Source of the DNA: Ensifer sp. BR816
GTDB lineage: Bacteria; Pseudomonadota; Alphaproteobacteria; Rhizobiales; Rhizobiaceae
Assembly (NCBI RefSeq): GCF_000378985.1
Contig: NZ_KB905370.1
Location: 5,330,799 to 5,394,798 of the forward strand
Direction: 5' to 3'
Length of the DNA: 64,000 nt
Shown in pieces: positions 7,724 to 16,021 of the stretch. Within the stretch, counting starts at the first letter, position 1. Every line of letters starts with the position of its first letter. The notes under the pieces were generated by a model. The model was not told the DNA's origin, searched no databases, and saw only the letters and a list, made by a program, of their open reading frames with translations. Position numbers and translations under genes: made by a program.

Positions 7724-8437
7724 GTGAAGAGCGGCAAGAACGGTCTCTACGAAGATTTGAAGCGGCAAATCCTGACGATGGAGCTCGACCCCGACGAGGA
7801 TCTCGACGAGGTGGCCCTGAGCGAGCGGTATGGCGTGTCGCGGACGCCGGTGCGCGAAATCATCCGCCGTCTTGAGGGCGAGGGTTACGTCGAGATTCGG
7901 GAAAACCGCGGCGCGCGGGTCGCGCCCATGAACCATTCGACTCTCAGGAACTTCTTCCTGGTCGCGCCGATGGTCTATGCGGCGATCGGTCGGCTCTCCG
8001 TCCAGAACTTCAAGCCCAGGCAGCTTGCGCAACTGAAGGATACGCAGGAGCGGTTTCGCACCGCGGCCGATACCGGGGACGCCCCTGCGATGGTGCTGGA
8101 GAACAACCGGTTCCACGAGATCATGGGTGAGATGTCGGGCAACGTCTACCTGCAGCCGAGCCTCAGCCGCCTGCTGATCGACCACGCGCGCATCGGTCAC
8201 ACCTTCTTTCGCCCGCGCAACGAAGACATGGAAAAGCGGCTGCGCACCGCCGTCGAGCATCACGACGCGTTCATTGCGGCGATTGCTGCGCATGACGAGG
8301 ACGCGGTCGTCGATCTCGTTTTCGAGCACTGGGAACTCTCGCGAGAGAACATGGAGATGTTCATAGCGCCGCAAGGCCTGAAGGCGGACGCCCTGGTCGA
8401 TATCCCGGCCACACAGTTGATGGAGAAACTGTCTTGA
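7724..8437 (+). CDS. GntR-family transcriptional regulator (FadR/FCD type)
   Basis: 237 aa from GTG 7724, chosen because AGGAGGT (7713-7719) sits 5 bases upstream; a GTG at 7682 in the same frame lacks this and overlaps the -10 box. The N-terminal winged helix reads LYEDLKRQILTMELDPDEDLDE, then LSERYGVSRTPVREIIRRLEGEGYVEI, a textbook GntR HTH. The C-terminal all-helical FCD domain has the metal- or ligand-binding pattern N-RFHEIM, then H in IDHARIGHTFF and HH in VEHHDAFIAAI. It is the first gene of the operon and its stop overlaps the next start by 4 bp, so it probably controls the cluster in response to a pathway metabolite. Confidence 0.9.
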   Translation: MKSGKNGLYEDLKRQILTMELDPDEDLDEVALSERYGVSRTPVREIIRRLEGEGYVEIRENRGARVAPMNHSTLRNFFLVAPMVYAAIGRLSVQNFKPRQLAQLKDTQERFRTAADTGDAPAMVLENNRFHEIMGEMSGNVYLQPSLSRLLIDHARIGHTFFRPRNEDMEKRLRTAVEHHDAFIAAIAAHDEDAVVDLVFEHWELSRENMEMFIAPQGLKADALVDIPATQLMEKLS

Positions 8438-9342
8438 AGTTCGAAGGTATCTACACGCCTGCGGTGACCCCGTACACCGATGGCATAATCGACAAGAAGG
8501 GGTTCGCGGAGGTTCTCGAATCTCTGATCGAGGCCAAGGTCCACGGCATCATCGTCGGCGGATCCACCGGGGAATACTACGCCCAGTCGGCGCAGGAACG
8601 CTTCGAGCTGGCCGCCCACGCCAAGGAGGTCATCGGCACACGGTTGCCGCTGATCGTCGGTACCGGCGCGACGCGCACCGAAGATGCGGTCGAGTACGCC
8701 AAGGCGGCAAAGGAGATCGGCGCCGACGCGATCCTGGTGTCGTCGCCGCCCTATGCGCTGCCGACCGAGCGTGAGAACGCTGTCCATGCGCTGACCGTCG
8801 ACCGCGCTGCCAACCTGCCGATCATGCTCTACAACTATCCGGCCCGCATGGGCGTGATGATGGGCGACGAGTATTTCTCCCGTGTCGGCAAGTCCAGGAA
8901 TGTCGTGGCGATCAAGGAAAGCTCCGGCGACATGGGCAATCTGCACCTGCTCGCCCGGAAGTTTCCGCACATCTCGCTCTCCTGCGGCTGGGACGACCAG
9001 GCGCTCGAATTCTTCGCGTGGGGCGCGAAAAGCTGGGTCTGTGCCGGCTCCAATTTCCTGCCGCGCGAACACGTCGCGCTCTATGAAGCCTGCGTCATCG
9101 AGAAGAACTTCGACAAGGGCCGCGCCATCATGACGGCGATGCTGCCGCTGATGGATTTCCTCGAATGCGGCAAATTCGTCCAGTCGATCAAGTTCGGCTG
9201 CGAGCTGAACGGACTGAACGTCGGCGAAGTGCGCGCACCGCTGCGGCCCTTGAATTCTGAAGAAAAGCGAACCCTGCAGACCGTCGTCACCACCCTGAAG
9301 CGGTCCGTCGCCCACATCACATCGGGAGCCAACTATGCATGA
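8434..9342 (+). CDS. DapA/NAL-family lyase or deaminase
   Basis: 302 aa from a TTG start that overlaps the gntR stop. A class I aldolase-type TIM barrel: GGSTGEYYA is the substrate carboxylate loop, the Tyr in LYNYPAR is the proton relay, and the Lys in VVAIKESSGD forms the Schiff base. Members include dihydrodipicolinate synthase, N-acetylneuraminate lyase, KDG-type aldolases and the 1-pyrroline-4-hydroxy-2-carboxylate deaminase of hydroxyproline catabolism. A biosynthetic DapA role is unlikely inside a catabolic operon with an FAD oxidase and an aldehyde dehydrogenase. Deaminase/dehydratase action producing a semialdehyde for the next gene is my inference. Its 3' end overlaps the dehydrogenase start by 8 bp. 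Confidence 0.9.
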   Translation: MKFEGIYTPAVTPYTDGIIDKKGFAEVLESLIEAKVHGIIVGGSTGEYYAQSAQERFELAAHAKEVIGTRLPLIVGTGATRTEDAVEYAKAAKEIGADAILVSSPPYALPTERENAVHALTVDRAANLPIMLYNYPARMGVMMGDEYFSRVGKSRNVVAIKESSGDMGNLHLLARKFPHISLSCGWDDQALEFFAWGAKSWVCAGSNFLPREHVALYEACVIEKNFDKGRAIMTAMLPLMDFLECGKFVQSIKFGCELNGLNVGEVRAPLRPLNSEEKRTLQTVVTTLKRSVAHITSGANYA

Positions 9343-10855
9343 TCTTCTGACCGTAGCGGAATATGCGGCGATCGCGAAGTCGATGTCCTATCCGTCGAAC
9401 GCCTTTGTCGACGGCGCCTTCCGCCCTGCGCAATCCGGAAAGACCTTCAAGACGACCAATCCGGCGACCGGGGACGTTCTGACAGAAATCGCCGCCTGCG
9501 ATTCTTCCGATGTCGACTTTGCCGTCGCCAAGGCCAAGCAGGCGTTTGAAGACGGCCGCTGGCATCTTCGCTCTCCCGGCGAGCGCAAGGAAGTCCTGCT
9601 CAAGTTCGCCAGGCTGCTCGAGCGCAACCGCCACGAACTCGCCGTGCTCGAAAGCCTCGACAGCGGCAAGCCGATCCGCGAGGTCCAGACGATCGATGTG
9701 CCCGATACGATCCACACGATCCGCTGGCACGCCGAGCTGATCGACAAGATCTATGACAACACAGCGCCTGTCGGGTCGAACGCCCTGACGCTGGTCGTGC
9801 GCGAACCGATCGGCGTCGTCGGCCTGGTGCTGCCCTGGAACTTCCCGCTGCTGATGCTCGCCTGGAAGATTGGCCCGGCGCTCGCGGCGGGCTGCTCCGT
9901 CGTCGTCAAGCCGGCGCAGGAGACGACGCTGACGGCGCTCAGGGTGGCGGAACTCGCCCATGAAGCCGGCATTCCGGCCGGCGTCTTCAACGTCGTCACC
10001 GGCAGCGGCAAGGATGTCGGCGAGCCGCTCGGCATGCACATGGACGTTTCGATGGTCAGCTTCACCGGCTCGACCGCCACCGGCCGGCGCTTCCTGCGCT
10101 ACGCCGCGGATTCGAACCTGAAGCGCGTCGTGCTCGAATGCGGCGGCAAGAACCCGGCCGTCGTCATGAACGACGTCGAAGATCTCGACCTCGTCGCCGA
10201 GCAGGTGGTCAATGGCGCCTTCTGGAACATGGGCGAGAACTGCTCAGCGACCTCGCGCCTGATTGTCCACGCCGACGTCAAGGACGAGCTTCTGAAGCGC
10301 ATCGGCGCCTACATGCGGGAATGGCGGATGGGCGACCCGCTCAACCCGGAAAACCGTATCGGATCGCTGGTCAGCAAGGCCCATTTCGAGAAGGTGAAAT
10401 CCTTCCTGGACGATATTGAGACCGAAAAGCTCTCGCTGCTCTTTGGCGGAGACACCCGGGAAGGCGGCAACTTTGTCGAGCCGACCGTCGTCGACGGCGT
10501 TGGTCGCGACAGCCGCCTCTTCCAGGAGGAGATCTTTGGTCCGGTGCTGTCGGTCACGACGTTCAACAGCCTGTCGGAGGCGATCACGCTCGCCAATGAC
10601 ACGGTCTACGGCCTGACGGCGTCGGTCTACACCGGCAGTCTCCGCAACGCGATCAAGCTGTCGCGCGAGATCCGCGCCGGCGTCGTCACCGTCAACTGCT
10701 TCGGCGAGGGCGACGCGACGACGCCGTTCGGCGGCTACAAGGAATCCGGTTTCGGCGGGCGCGACAAGTCCATCTGGGCGCACGACCAGTACACCGAGCT
10801 GAAGACGATCTGGATCGACGTCTCGGAGCGCTCCGTCGACGAGACAGTGCGATGA
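9335..10855 (+). CDS. NAD(P)-dependent aldehyde dehydrogenase (PuuC-like)
   Basis: 506 aa. ALDH superfamily: PWNFPLLMLAWK, the cofactor-binding VVKPAQETTLTAL, Rossmann FTGSTATGR, the general-base Glu in VVLECGGKNP and the catalytic Cys in NMGENCSATSRL. The N-terminal segment (LTVAEYAAIAKSM...NAFVDGAF) and overall sequence recall gamma-glutamyl-aminobutyraldehyde dehydrogenase PuuC. The immediate neighbour is a PuuB-like oxidase, but no PuuA-type glutamine synthetase is present, so a polyamine role is doubtful. In a hydroxyproline-type pathway it would oxidise 2-oxoglutarate semialdehyde. It is coupled by overlaps to genes on both sides. Confidence 0.92.
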   Translation: MHDLLTVAEYAAIAKSMSYPSNAFVDGAFRPAQSGKTFKTTNPATGDVLTEIAACDSSDVDFAVAKAKQAFEDGRWHLRSPGERKEVLLKFARLLERNRHELAVLESLDSGKPIREVQTIDVPDTIHTIRWHAELIDKIYDNTAPVGSNALTLVVREPIGVVGLVLPWNFPLLMLAWKIGPALAAGCSVVVKPAQETTLTALRVAELAHEAGIPAGVFNVVTGSGKDVGEPLGMHMDVSMVSFTGSTATGRRFLRYAADSNLKRVVLECGGKNPAVVMNDVEDLDLVAEQVVNGAFWNMGENCSATSRLIVHADVKDELLKRIGAYMREWRMGDPLNPENRIGSLVSKAHFEKVKSFLDDIETEKLSLLFGGDTREGGNFVEPTVVDGVGRDSRLFQEEIFGPVLSVTTFNSLSEAITLANDTVYGLTASVYTGSLRNAIKLSREIRAGVVTVNCFGEGDATTPFGGYKESGFGGRDKSIWAHDQYTELKTIWIDVSERSVDETVR

Positions 10856-12198
10856 ACCATCACACCATCAAGCGACTGCCCGTCGATACCGGAAGATCCG
10901 GCTGGGAGGCGATCAGCACCCGCCGGTTCCCCCTGCAGACGCTTGAGAGCGACGTTCGCGCCGATTGGCTTATCATCGGCGCGGGCTTCGCGGGGCTTTC
11001 GACCGCACGGAGGTTGTCGCAACTGAGACCCGGCGACAAGATCGTCATGCTCGATGCAACTGAAGTTGCCAAGAGCACGGCCGGCCGCAACTCCGGTTAT
11101 ATGATCGATGTGCCGCATAACCTCGCGTCCGGCGAATATTCGGTCGCCGACGAGAAGGCGACGGCGCTGGAAATGGAGCAGAACCGTCTGGCCATCGCAT
11201 TCGCCGCGGAGGCTGCCGCCGAATACGGGATGTCGAAGGAGACCTTCGATCCGTCCGGCAAGATCAACGCCGCGGCAAGCGAGCGAGGCCTGAAATTCAA
11301 CAGGAATTATGGCGCTTCGCTTCAGCGGATCGGCGAGAAGCACGAACTGCTCGACCTAAAGCACATGCGCGACATCACCGGCTCCGACTATTACCTTGGC
11401 GGCCTCTACACGCCGGGCGCGGTGTTGATCCAGCCGGCAGACTATATCCGTGGCCTGGCACATGGTCTCGGACCCAAGATCGAACTCTACGAGCATTCGC
11501 CTGTGCTTGAGCTGACGCGGCAGGGAAAGGATTGGAAGGCGAAATCCACCCGCGCCAGCGTGATGGCACCCAGGGTGATCCTGGCCGTAAATGGCCATGT
11601 CGAGAGCTTCGGGTATTTCCGCCGTCGACTGATGCACATCTTCACTTACGCGTCGATGACGGCTGCCTTCTCGCCGAAGGAGTTCGGCAGCCGGGCGACC
11701 GGAGCCGACCGTTGGGCCTTGCTTCCGGCGGATCCGATGGGCGCGACGGTCAGGAAGATCAGCAGCGGCAGCCACGCGCGCATCGTGATCAGGACGCGCT
11801 TCACCTACGACCCGAGCCTCAAGGTCTCCACGAAGCGCATCGCCGGCATTGCGGCCGAGCAGAGGCGATCCTTTGACGCCCGTTTTCCCGGACTCGAACG
11901 CGTGCCGCTCGAGTTCAGCTGGGCCGGCGCACTTTGTCTCAGCAGGAATCATGTTCCCGCCTTCGGCGAAGTGGAGGAGGGGCTCTATTCCGCCTGCTGC
12001 GAGAACGGCCTCGGAACAGTCAAGAGCACGCTCGCAGGGATGATGGTCGCGGAACTCGCCACCAACACAGAGAGCAGGCCTCTCGCGAAATACAAGGATC
12101 AGCCGATCCCGAGCAAGTTGCCGCCGGAGCCCTTTGCCTGGCTCGGCATCAACTCGGTCATCCGCTGGCAGGAATTGCGAGCTGGTCGGGAGGGCTAA
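10852..12198 (+). CDS. FAD-dependent amino/imino-acid oxidoreductase (DAO family)
   Basis: 448 aa. The dinucleotide-binding motif IIGAGFAGLSTARRL occurs near residue 42, followed by the conserved TAGRNSGYMID loop seen in PuuB/OrdL-type members. The C-terminal FAD contact region is GLYSACCENGLGTVKSTLAG. No signal peptide or membrane segment. It overlaps the dehydrogenase by 4 bp (ATGA). Likely it oxidises a secondary or tertiary amine, D-amino acid or imino acid to an imine, which the DapA-family enzyme could then process. D-hydroxyproline, N-methylated proline derivatives and gamma-glutamylated amines are all possible substrates, and the sequence alone does not decide. Confidence 0.88.
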   Translation: MNHHTIKRLPVDTGRSGWEAISTRRFPLQTLESDVRADWLIIGAGFAGLSTARRLSQLRPGDKIVMLDATEVAKSTAGRNSGYMIDVPHNLASGEYSVADEKATALEMEQNRLAIAFAAEAAAEYGMSKETFDPSGKINAAASERGLKFNRNYGASLQRIGEKHELLDLKHMRDITGSDYYLGGLYTPGAVLIQPADYIRGLAHGLGPKIELYEHSPVLELTRQGKDWKAKSTRASVMAPRVILAVNGHVESFGYFRRRLMHIFTYASMTAAFSPKEFGSRATGADRWALLPADPMGATVRKISSGSHARIVIRTRFTYDPSLKVSTKRIAGIAAEQRRSFDARFPGLERVPLEFSWAGALCLSRNHVPAFGEVEEGLYSACCENGLGTVKSTLAGMMVAELATNTESRPLAKYKDQPIPSKLPPEPFAWLGINSVIRWQELRAGREG

Positions 12199-12273
12199 GC
12201 CGTCGACCACGCAATGACGAAGACTGAATGGGCAGTCTTCGAAGAACAACGGGAACAAGAACAGGAGAGAACA

Positions 12274-13125
12274 GTGAAGACACTTTGGAAAGCACTCTGC
12301 GCGGCTGCGATGGTCGGTCTGACCATGATGCCGGCTCGCGCCGAAGAGAAGACCATCGAGATGGGAACCATGGCGTGGGAGGATCTGACGCCGATCGCAG
12401 GCATCACCAAGAAGGTGCTGGAAGACGCCGGTTATACCGTGAAGGTAACCGAGTTTTCCGAGTGGGGCATCGCCTATGCGGCGCTCAGCAAGGGCGATAT
12501 CCAGATCCTGGCTTCACAGACTGATTATGTCGCCCAGGACTACTGGGACAAGAACAAGAACCGCCTGGAGAAGATCTCGCCGGTATCGCATGGTCTCTAC
12601 CAGGGCATCGCGGTTCCCAAATACGTCAATATCGACACCGTCGACCAGCTCAACGAAAGTGCCGACAAGTTCGGCGGTAAGATCATCGGGATCGAGCCGG
12701 GCGCCGGCCTGATGCGCGACACCACGAACGCAGTCAAGGAATACGGCCTCAAGCTCCAGCTCGTGGAAGGCAGCACCGCGGCTATGACCGCTGCGCTGAA
12801 ATCGGCGATCGACCGGCAGGAGTGGGTCGCCGTCACCCTTTGGGAGCCGTCATGGATGACGCAGAAGTATGACGTGAAATTCCTCAAGGATCCGAAGGGC
12901 GTCTTCCCACCGCCGCAGAGCTATTATTGGATCGGCCACAAAGGCTTCTCCGAAGAGAACCCGCAGGCCCGCGAGATCCTGGCAAGCGTCTATGTTCCGC
13001 TGGCGGACATCACCGCGATCAACGGCGCTGTCAGCGATGGCAAGAAGATGGACGAGGCGGTCAAGGACTGGACGGATAGCCATGCCGACCTCCTGAAGCG
13101 CTGGGAAAACATCAAGAAATACTGA
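12274..13125 (+). CDS. Periplasmic betaine/choline-type substrate-binding protein (OpuAC family)
   Basis: 283 aa from GTG 12274 (SD GGAGAG upstream). An ATG at 12214 would prepend a charged stretch before the signal peptide and is less likely. Signal peptide: MKTLWKALCAAAMVGLTMMPARA. The mature domain is the OpuAC/ProX type II binding fold. Aromatic residues suited to an ammonium-binding cage occur in MAWEDLTP, TLWEPSWMTQKY and YYWIGHKGF. The protein should deliver a quaternary or secondary amine to the two permeases. It lies 75 bp after the oxidase gene, probably in the same transcript. Confidence 0.9.
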   Translation: MKTLWKALCAAAMVGLTMMPARAEEKTIEMGTMAWEDLTPIAGITKKVLEDAGYTVKVTEFSEWGIAYAALSKGDIQILASQTDYVAQDYWDKNKNRLEKISPVSHGLYQGIAVPKYVNIDTVDQLNESADKFGGKIIGIEPGAGLMRDTTNAVKEYGLKLQLVEGSTAAMTAALKSAIDRQEWVAVTLWEPSWMTQKYDVKFLKDPKGVFPPPQSYYWIGHKGFSEENPQAREILASVYVPLADITAINGAVSDGKKMDEAVKDWTDSHADLLKRWENIKKY

Positions 13126-13211
13126 GTTCCAACAGCATTCGGCCGCAGGGAGTTTCGACCCAGCGGCCGGTGCGCGGCCAGCACAAGATTGGCTCCAAGG
13201 GGAATGAGAAA

Positions 13212-14300
13212 ATGGCGAACATCGATGCAAATGAAGTGCTGATCGACTGCCAATCCGTCTGGAAGATCTTTGGCGAAAAGGCACCTGCTGCGATGAAGGC
13301 AGTTGCCGAGCGCGGTCTTTCCAAGAAGCAGATCCTGCAGGAGTATAATTGCGTTGTCGGCGTTTCAGACGCCAGTCTGCAGGTTCGTCGCGGCGAAATC
13401 TTCTGCATCATGGGCTTGTCGGGCAGCGGCAAGTCTACCCTGATCAGGCTTTTGAACAGGCTGATCACGCCAAGCCTCGGCAAGGTACTTGTAAAGGGCA
13501 AGGACCTGTCCGCGCTCGACGCGGCCGAACTCCGACAAATGCGAGCCCAGCACATTGGCATGGTCTTCCAGAGCGTGGCGCTGCTTCCGCACCGCACGGT
13601 GCTGGAAAATGCGGCCTTCGGTCTCGAGGTTCAGGGTATTGCGAAAGCGGAGCGGAACCGGACCGCGGCAGCGGCGCTCGAGAAAGTCGGCCTCGGCGAC
13701 TGGCTTAGCCGCTTTCCCTCGGAACTGTCCGGTGGCATGCAGCAGCGCGTCGGATTGGCGCGCGCCATCGCATCCGACCCCGAAATCATCCTCATGGACG
13801 AGCCGTTCAGCGCGCTCGACCCGCTCATTCGCAGGCAACTGCAGGACGAGTTCCGACAGCTTACGAAAGAGCTCGGCAAGTCGGCGGTATTCATCACCCA
13901 CGATCTCGATGAGGCCATCCGCATCGGCGACCGGATCGCGATCATGAAGGATGGCGTCATCATCCAGGTTGGCACGGCAGAGGAGATCGTCCTCAACCCG
14001 GCCGACCAGTATGTCGCCGACTTCGTGGCCGGTATTTCCCGTCTCCATCTAATCAAGGCCCATTCGGTCATGGTCCCGGTCGTCGACTATCAGCGCCAGC
14101 ACCCGAACAGCGATATCGGCTCGCTCGTCAAAACGACGCCGGAGGCCGACATCGACGCGTTGATCGGGTTGACCATGCAATCGGATCGCGACGCGATCGC
14201 GGTTGCCGACAACGGTACCGTCGTCGGCGTCGTGACGGCGCGGAGCTTGCTCGCCGGCGTCAAGGGAACGCCGTCGCACGAGCAGGCCGCGGCGGCCTAG
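13212..14300 (+). CDS. Betaine-type ABC transporter ATPase with CBS region
   Basis: 362 aa from ATG 13212 (SD AAGGGGAA); an upstream in-frame GTG at 13170 is less well placed. ProV/OpuAA type: Walker A GLSGSGKST, Q-loop MVFQSVALLPHRTV, signature LSGGMQQRVGLARAIA, Walker B IILMDEPFSALDP and switch His in VFITHDLDEAI. The family-specific leader (VWKIFGEKAPAAMKAVAERGLSK) is present. The C-terminal about 100 residues form a CBS-like region (DAIAVADNGTVVGVVTARSLL), the part that senses ionic strength in osmoregulated relatives, although a catabolic importer is more likely here. Confidence 0.93.
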   Translation: MANIDANEVLIDCQSVWKIFGEKAPAAMKAVAERGLSKKQILQEYNCVVGVSDASLQVRRGEIFCIMGLSGSGKSTLIRLLNRLITPSLGKVLVKGKDLSALDAAELRQMRAQHIGMVFQSVALLPHRTVLENAAFGLEVQGIAKAERNRTAAAALEKVGLGDWLSRFPSELSGGMQQRVGLARAIASDPEIILMDEPFSALDPLIRRQLQDEFRQLTKELGKSAVFITHDLDEAIRIGDRIAIMKDGVIIQVGTAEEIVLNPADQYVADFVAGISRLHLIKAHSVMVPVVDYQRQHPNSDIGSLVKTTPEADIDALIGLTMQSDRDAIAVADNGTVVGVVTARSLLAGVKGTPSHEQAAAA

Positions 14301-14312
14301 AGGAGGCTCGAC

Positions 14313-15161
14313 ATGGAAAGTTCGGCTTTCGCGGACACGTTCGACGCGTGGACGGACTCGGCCCTGGAATGGCTGAGCGACAACGGTGAATTCCTCTTCG
14401 ACCTCGTGAGAACGATGCTTGAAGGGTTCTACGAGGGCATTCTGTGGCTGCTCGAGCTTCCGCCGTTCTTTGTGGTGGTAGCTGTACTGGCCGTTGCCGG
14501 ATGGCGGCTGGTCAATGCGTGGTTTGGCGCGCTGGCCGGAATAGCCCTCGTCATTTGCGCGCTCATGGGCCTGTGGCCGGAAACCATGAGCACCTTGGCG
14601 CTGGTCATCACCGCGACCTCGCTTGCGCTCTTCGTTGGATTGCCGATCGGCGTGATCGCCGGCTTCCTGCCGGCGCTCGATCGATTGCTGGAGCCCGCCC
14701 TCGATCTCATCCAGACCCTGCCGCCTTACATCTATCTTCTGCCGGCGATTGCCCTTCTGGGTTACGGGCCGGCGACCGCGCTCATCGCCACCTTTGTCGT
14801 CGCCATGCCTCCGGCCATCCGTCTTACCTCTCTCGGCATCCGCATGACGCCACATGAGTTCATCGAACTGGGCCACGCAATCGGCATCACGAAATGGCAG
14901 ATGTTCTTCAAGATCCGTCTGCCCTTTGCCATGCCGAGCATCATGGCGGGTATCAACCAGAGCCTGATGATGGCCTTCGGTATGGTGGTCATCGCCGGCA
15001 TCGTCGGTTCAGGTGGTCTTGGCGAGACGATCTACGGAGCGATCCGGACACTCGATATCGCCAAATCGATCGATGCCGCCATCGCGATCGTTGTGCTGAC
15101 CATGGTGCTTGATCGCATCACGCAGAGCGCGGCCCGCTTCGCCAAGGGAGGAACACCATGA
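14313..15161 (+). CDS. ABC transporter permease (betaine/proline type), first subunit
   Basis: 282 aa with SD GGAGG before ATG 14313. It has about six membrane segments and the cytoplasmic EAA loop recognisable as ELGHAIGITKWQMFFKIRLP (coupling to the ATPase). The N-terminal soluble stretch of about 40 residues resembles the amphipathic N-terminus of ProW. It overlaps the second permease by 4 bp. Confidence 0.92.
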   Translation: MESSAFADTFDAWTDSALEWLSDNGEFLFDLVRTMLEGFYEGILWLLELPPFFVVVAVLAVAGWRLVNAWFGALAGIALVICALMGLWPETMSTLALVITATSLALFVGLPIGVIAGFLPALDRLLEPALDLIQTLPPYIYLLPAIALLGYGPATALIATFVVAMPPAIRLTSLGIRMTPHEFIELGHAIGITKWQMFFKIRLPFAMPSIMAGINQSLMMAFGMVVIAGIVGSGGLGETIYGAIRTLDIAKSIDAAIAIVVLTMVLDRITQSAARFAKGGTP

Positions 15162-16009
15162 ATCTGGAATCGTTTCAGTTCTCGCCGGGCATATACCTGG
15201 CGCCGACTGTCGACTGGCTCAATGCCAACTTCCATCCGTTGTTCGCCTTCATCAGCAGCGTGGTCGAGACGGTGCTTTCGGGGATCGAGGCGGCGCTCCT
15301 TGCGCTGCCAGCCTATGCGCTGATCGCCATCGTGGTGCTTCTCGCTCTCGTCCTCGTGAATATACGGGTGAGCATCCTCGCGGGATTAGCCCTCGGCTTT
15401 TGCCTTCTCGTGGGACTCTGGGCCGCTTCGATGCAGACAATTGCCCTCGTCACGGTGGCCGTGGCGATTTCCGTCCTGATCGCCTTTCCGCTTGGTATCC
15501 TGGCCTCCCGCGTCAAGAGCGTCGAGGCGGCGATCCGCCCGGTTCTCGACATCATGCAGACCGTGCCGCCATGGGTGTATCTCATCCCCGCGGTGATGAT
15601 CTTCAGCCTGGGCCGGGTGCCCGCGATCATCGCAACGATCGTCTACGGCATACCGCCGATGCTGCGGCTGACCACGCTCGCCTTCAACCAGGTTCCGAAG
15701 GACATGCTCGAACTCGGCCAGGCGATCGGCGCCTCGCCCCGTTCCATCCTCTTCAAGATCGAAATCCCCGCGGCAAAACCGACCCTACTCGTCGGCCTCA
15801 ATCAATGCATCCTGCTGTCGCTCGCCATGGTCGTTCTGGCTGGACTGGTCGGGGCAGGCGGGCTCGGCGCCGAGGTGACGCGGGGATTGACGCGGATGGA
15901 GATGGGTCTCGGTCTGCGTGCCGGCCTCGCCATCGTCGCGGTCGCGCTTCTTCTCGACCGGCTTTCGCGTGGCGCGCTTCAACGGGACCGAACGCGGGCA
16001 GCGGGCTGA
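15158..16009 (+). CDS. ABC transporter permease (betaine/proline type), second subunit
   Basis: 283 aa, starting in an ATGA overlap. Hydrophobic segments and an EAA loop (ELGQAIGASPRSILFKIEIP) match the first permease, so the pair is a tandem duplication that probably forms a heterodimeric channel. Most ProW-type systems use one permease as a homodimer; two distinct permeases are less common. It is followed 12 bp later by the racemase-family gene, tying transport to catabolism. Confidence 0.92.
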   Translation: MNLESFQFSPGIYLAPTVDWLNANFHPLFAFISSVVETVLSGIEAALLALPAYALIAIVVLLALVLVNIRVSILAGLALGFCLLVGLWAASMQTIALVTVAVAISVLIAFPLGILASRVKSVEAAIRPVLDIMQTVPPWVYLIPAVMIFSLGRVPAIIATIVYGIPPMLRLTTLAFNQVPKDMLELGQAIGASPRSILFKIEIPAAKPTLLVGLNQCILLSLAMVVLAGLVGAGGLGAEVTRGLTRMEMGLGLRAGLAIVAVALLLDRLSRGALQRDRTRAAG

Positions 16010-16021
16010 TTGGAGCGGATC

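Noticed and set aside
8434-9342. Assigning the DapA-family gene as the lysine-biosynthetic dapA
   Set aside because: Context is a catabolic operon with oxidase, aldehyde dehydrogenase and importer; family membership alone does not fix the reaction.
9335-12198. Calling the dehydrogenase and oxidase puuC and puuB
   Set aside because: Similarity is real, but no glutamylputrescine synthetase or hydrolase is nearby and the DapA/ProR neighbours point elsewhere.
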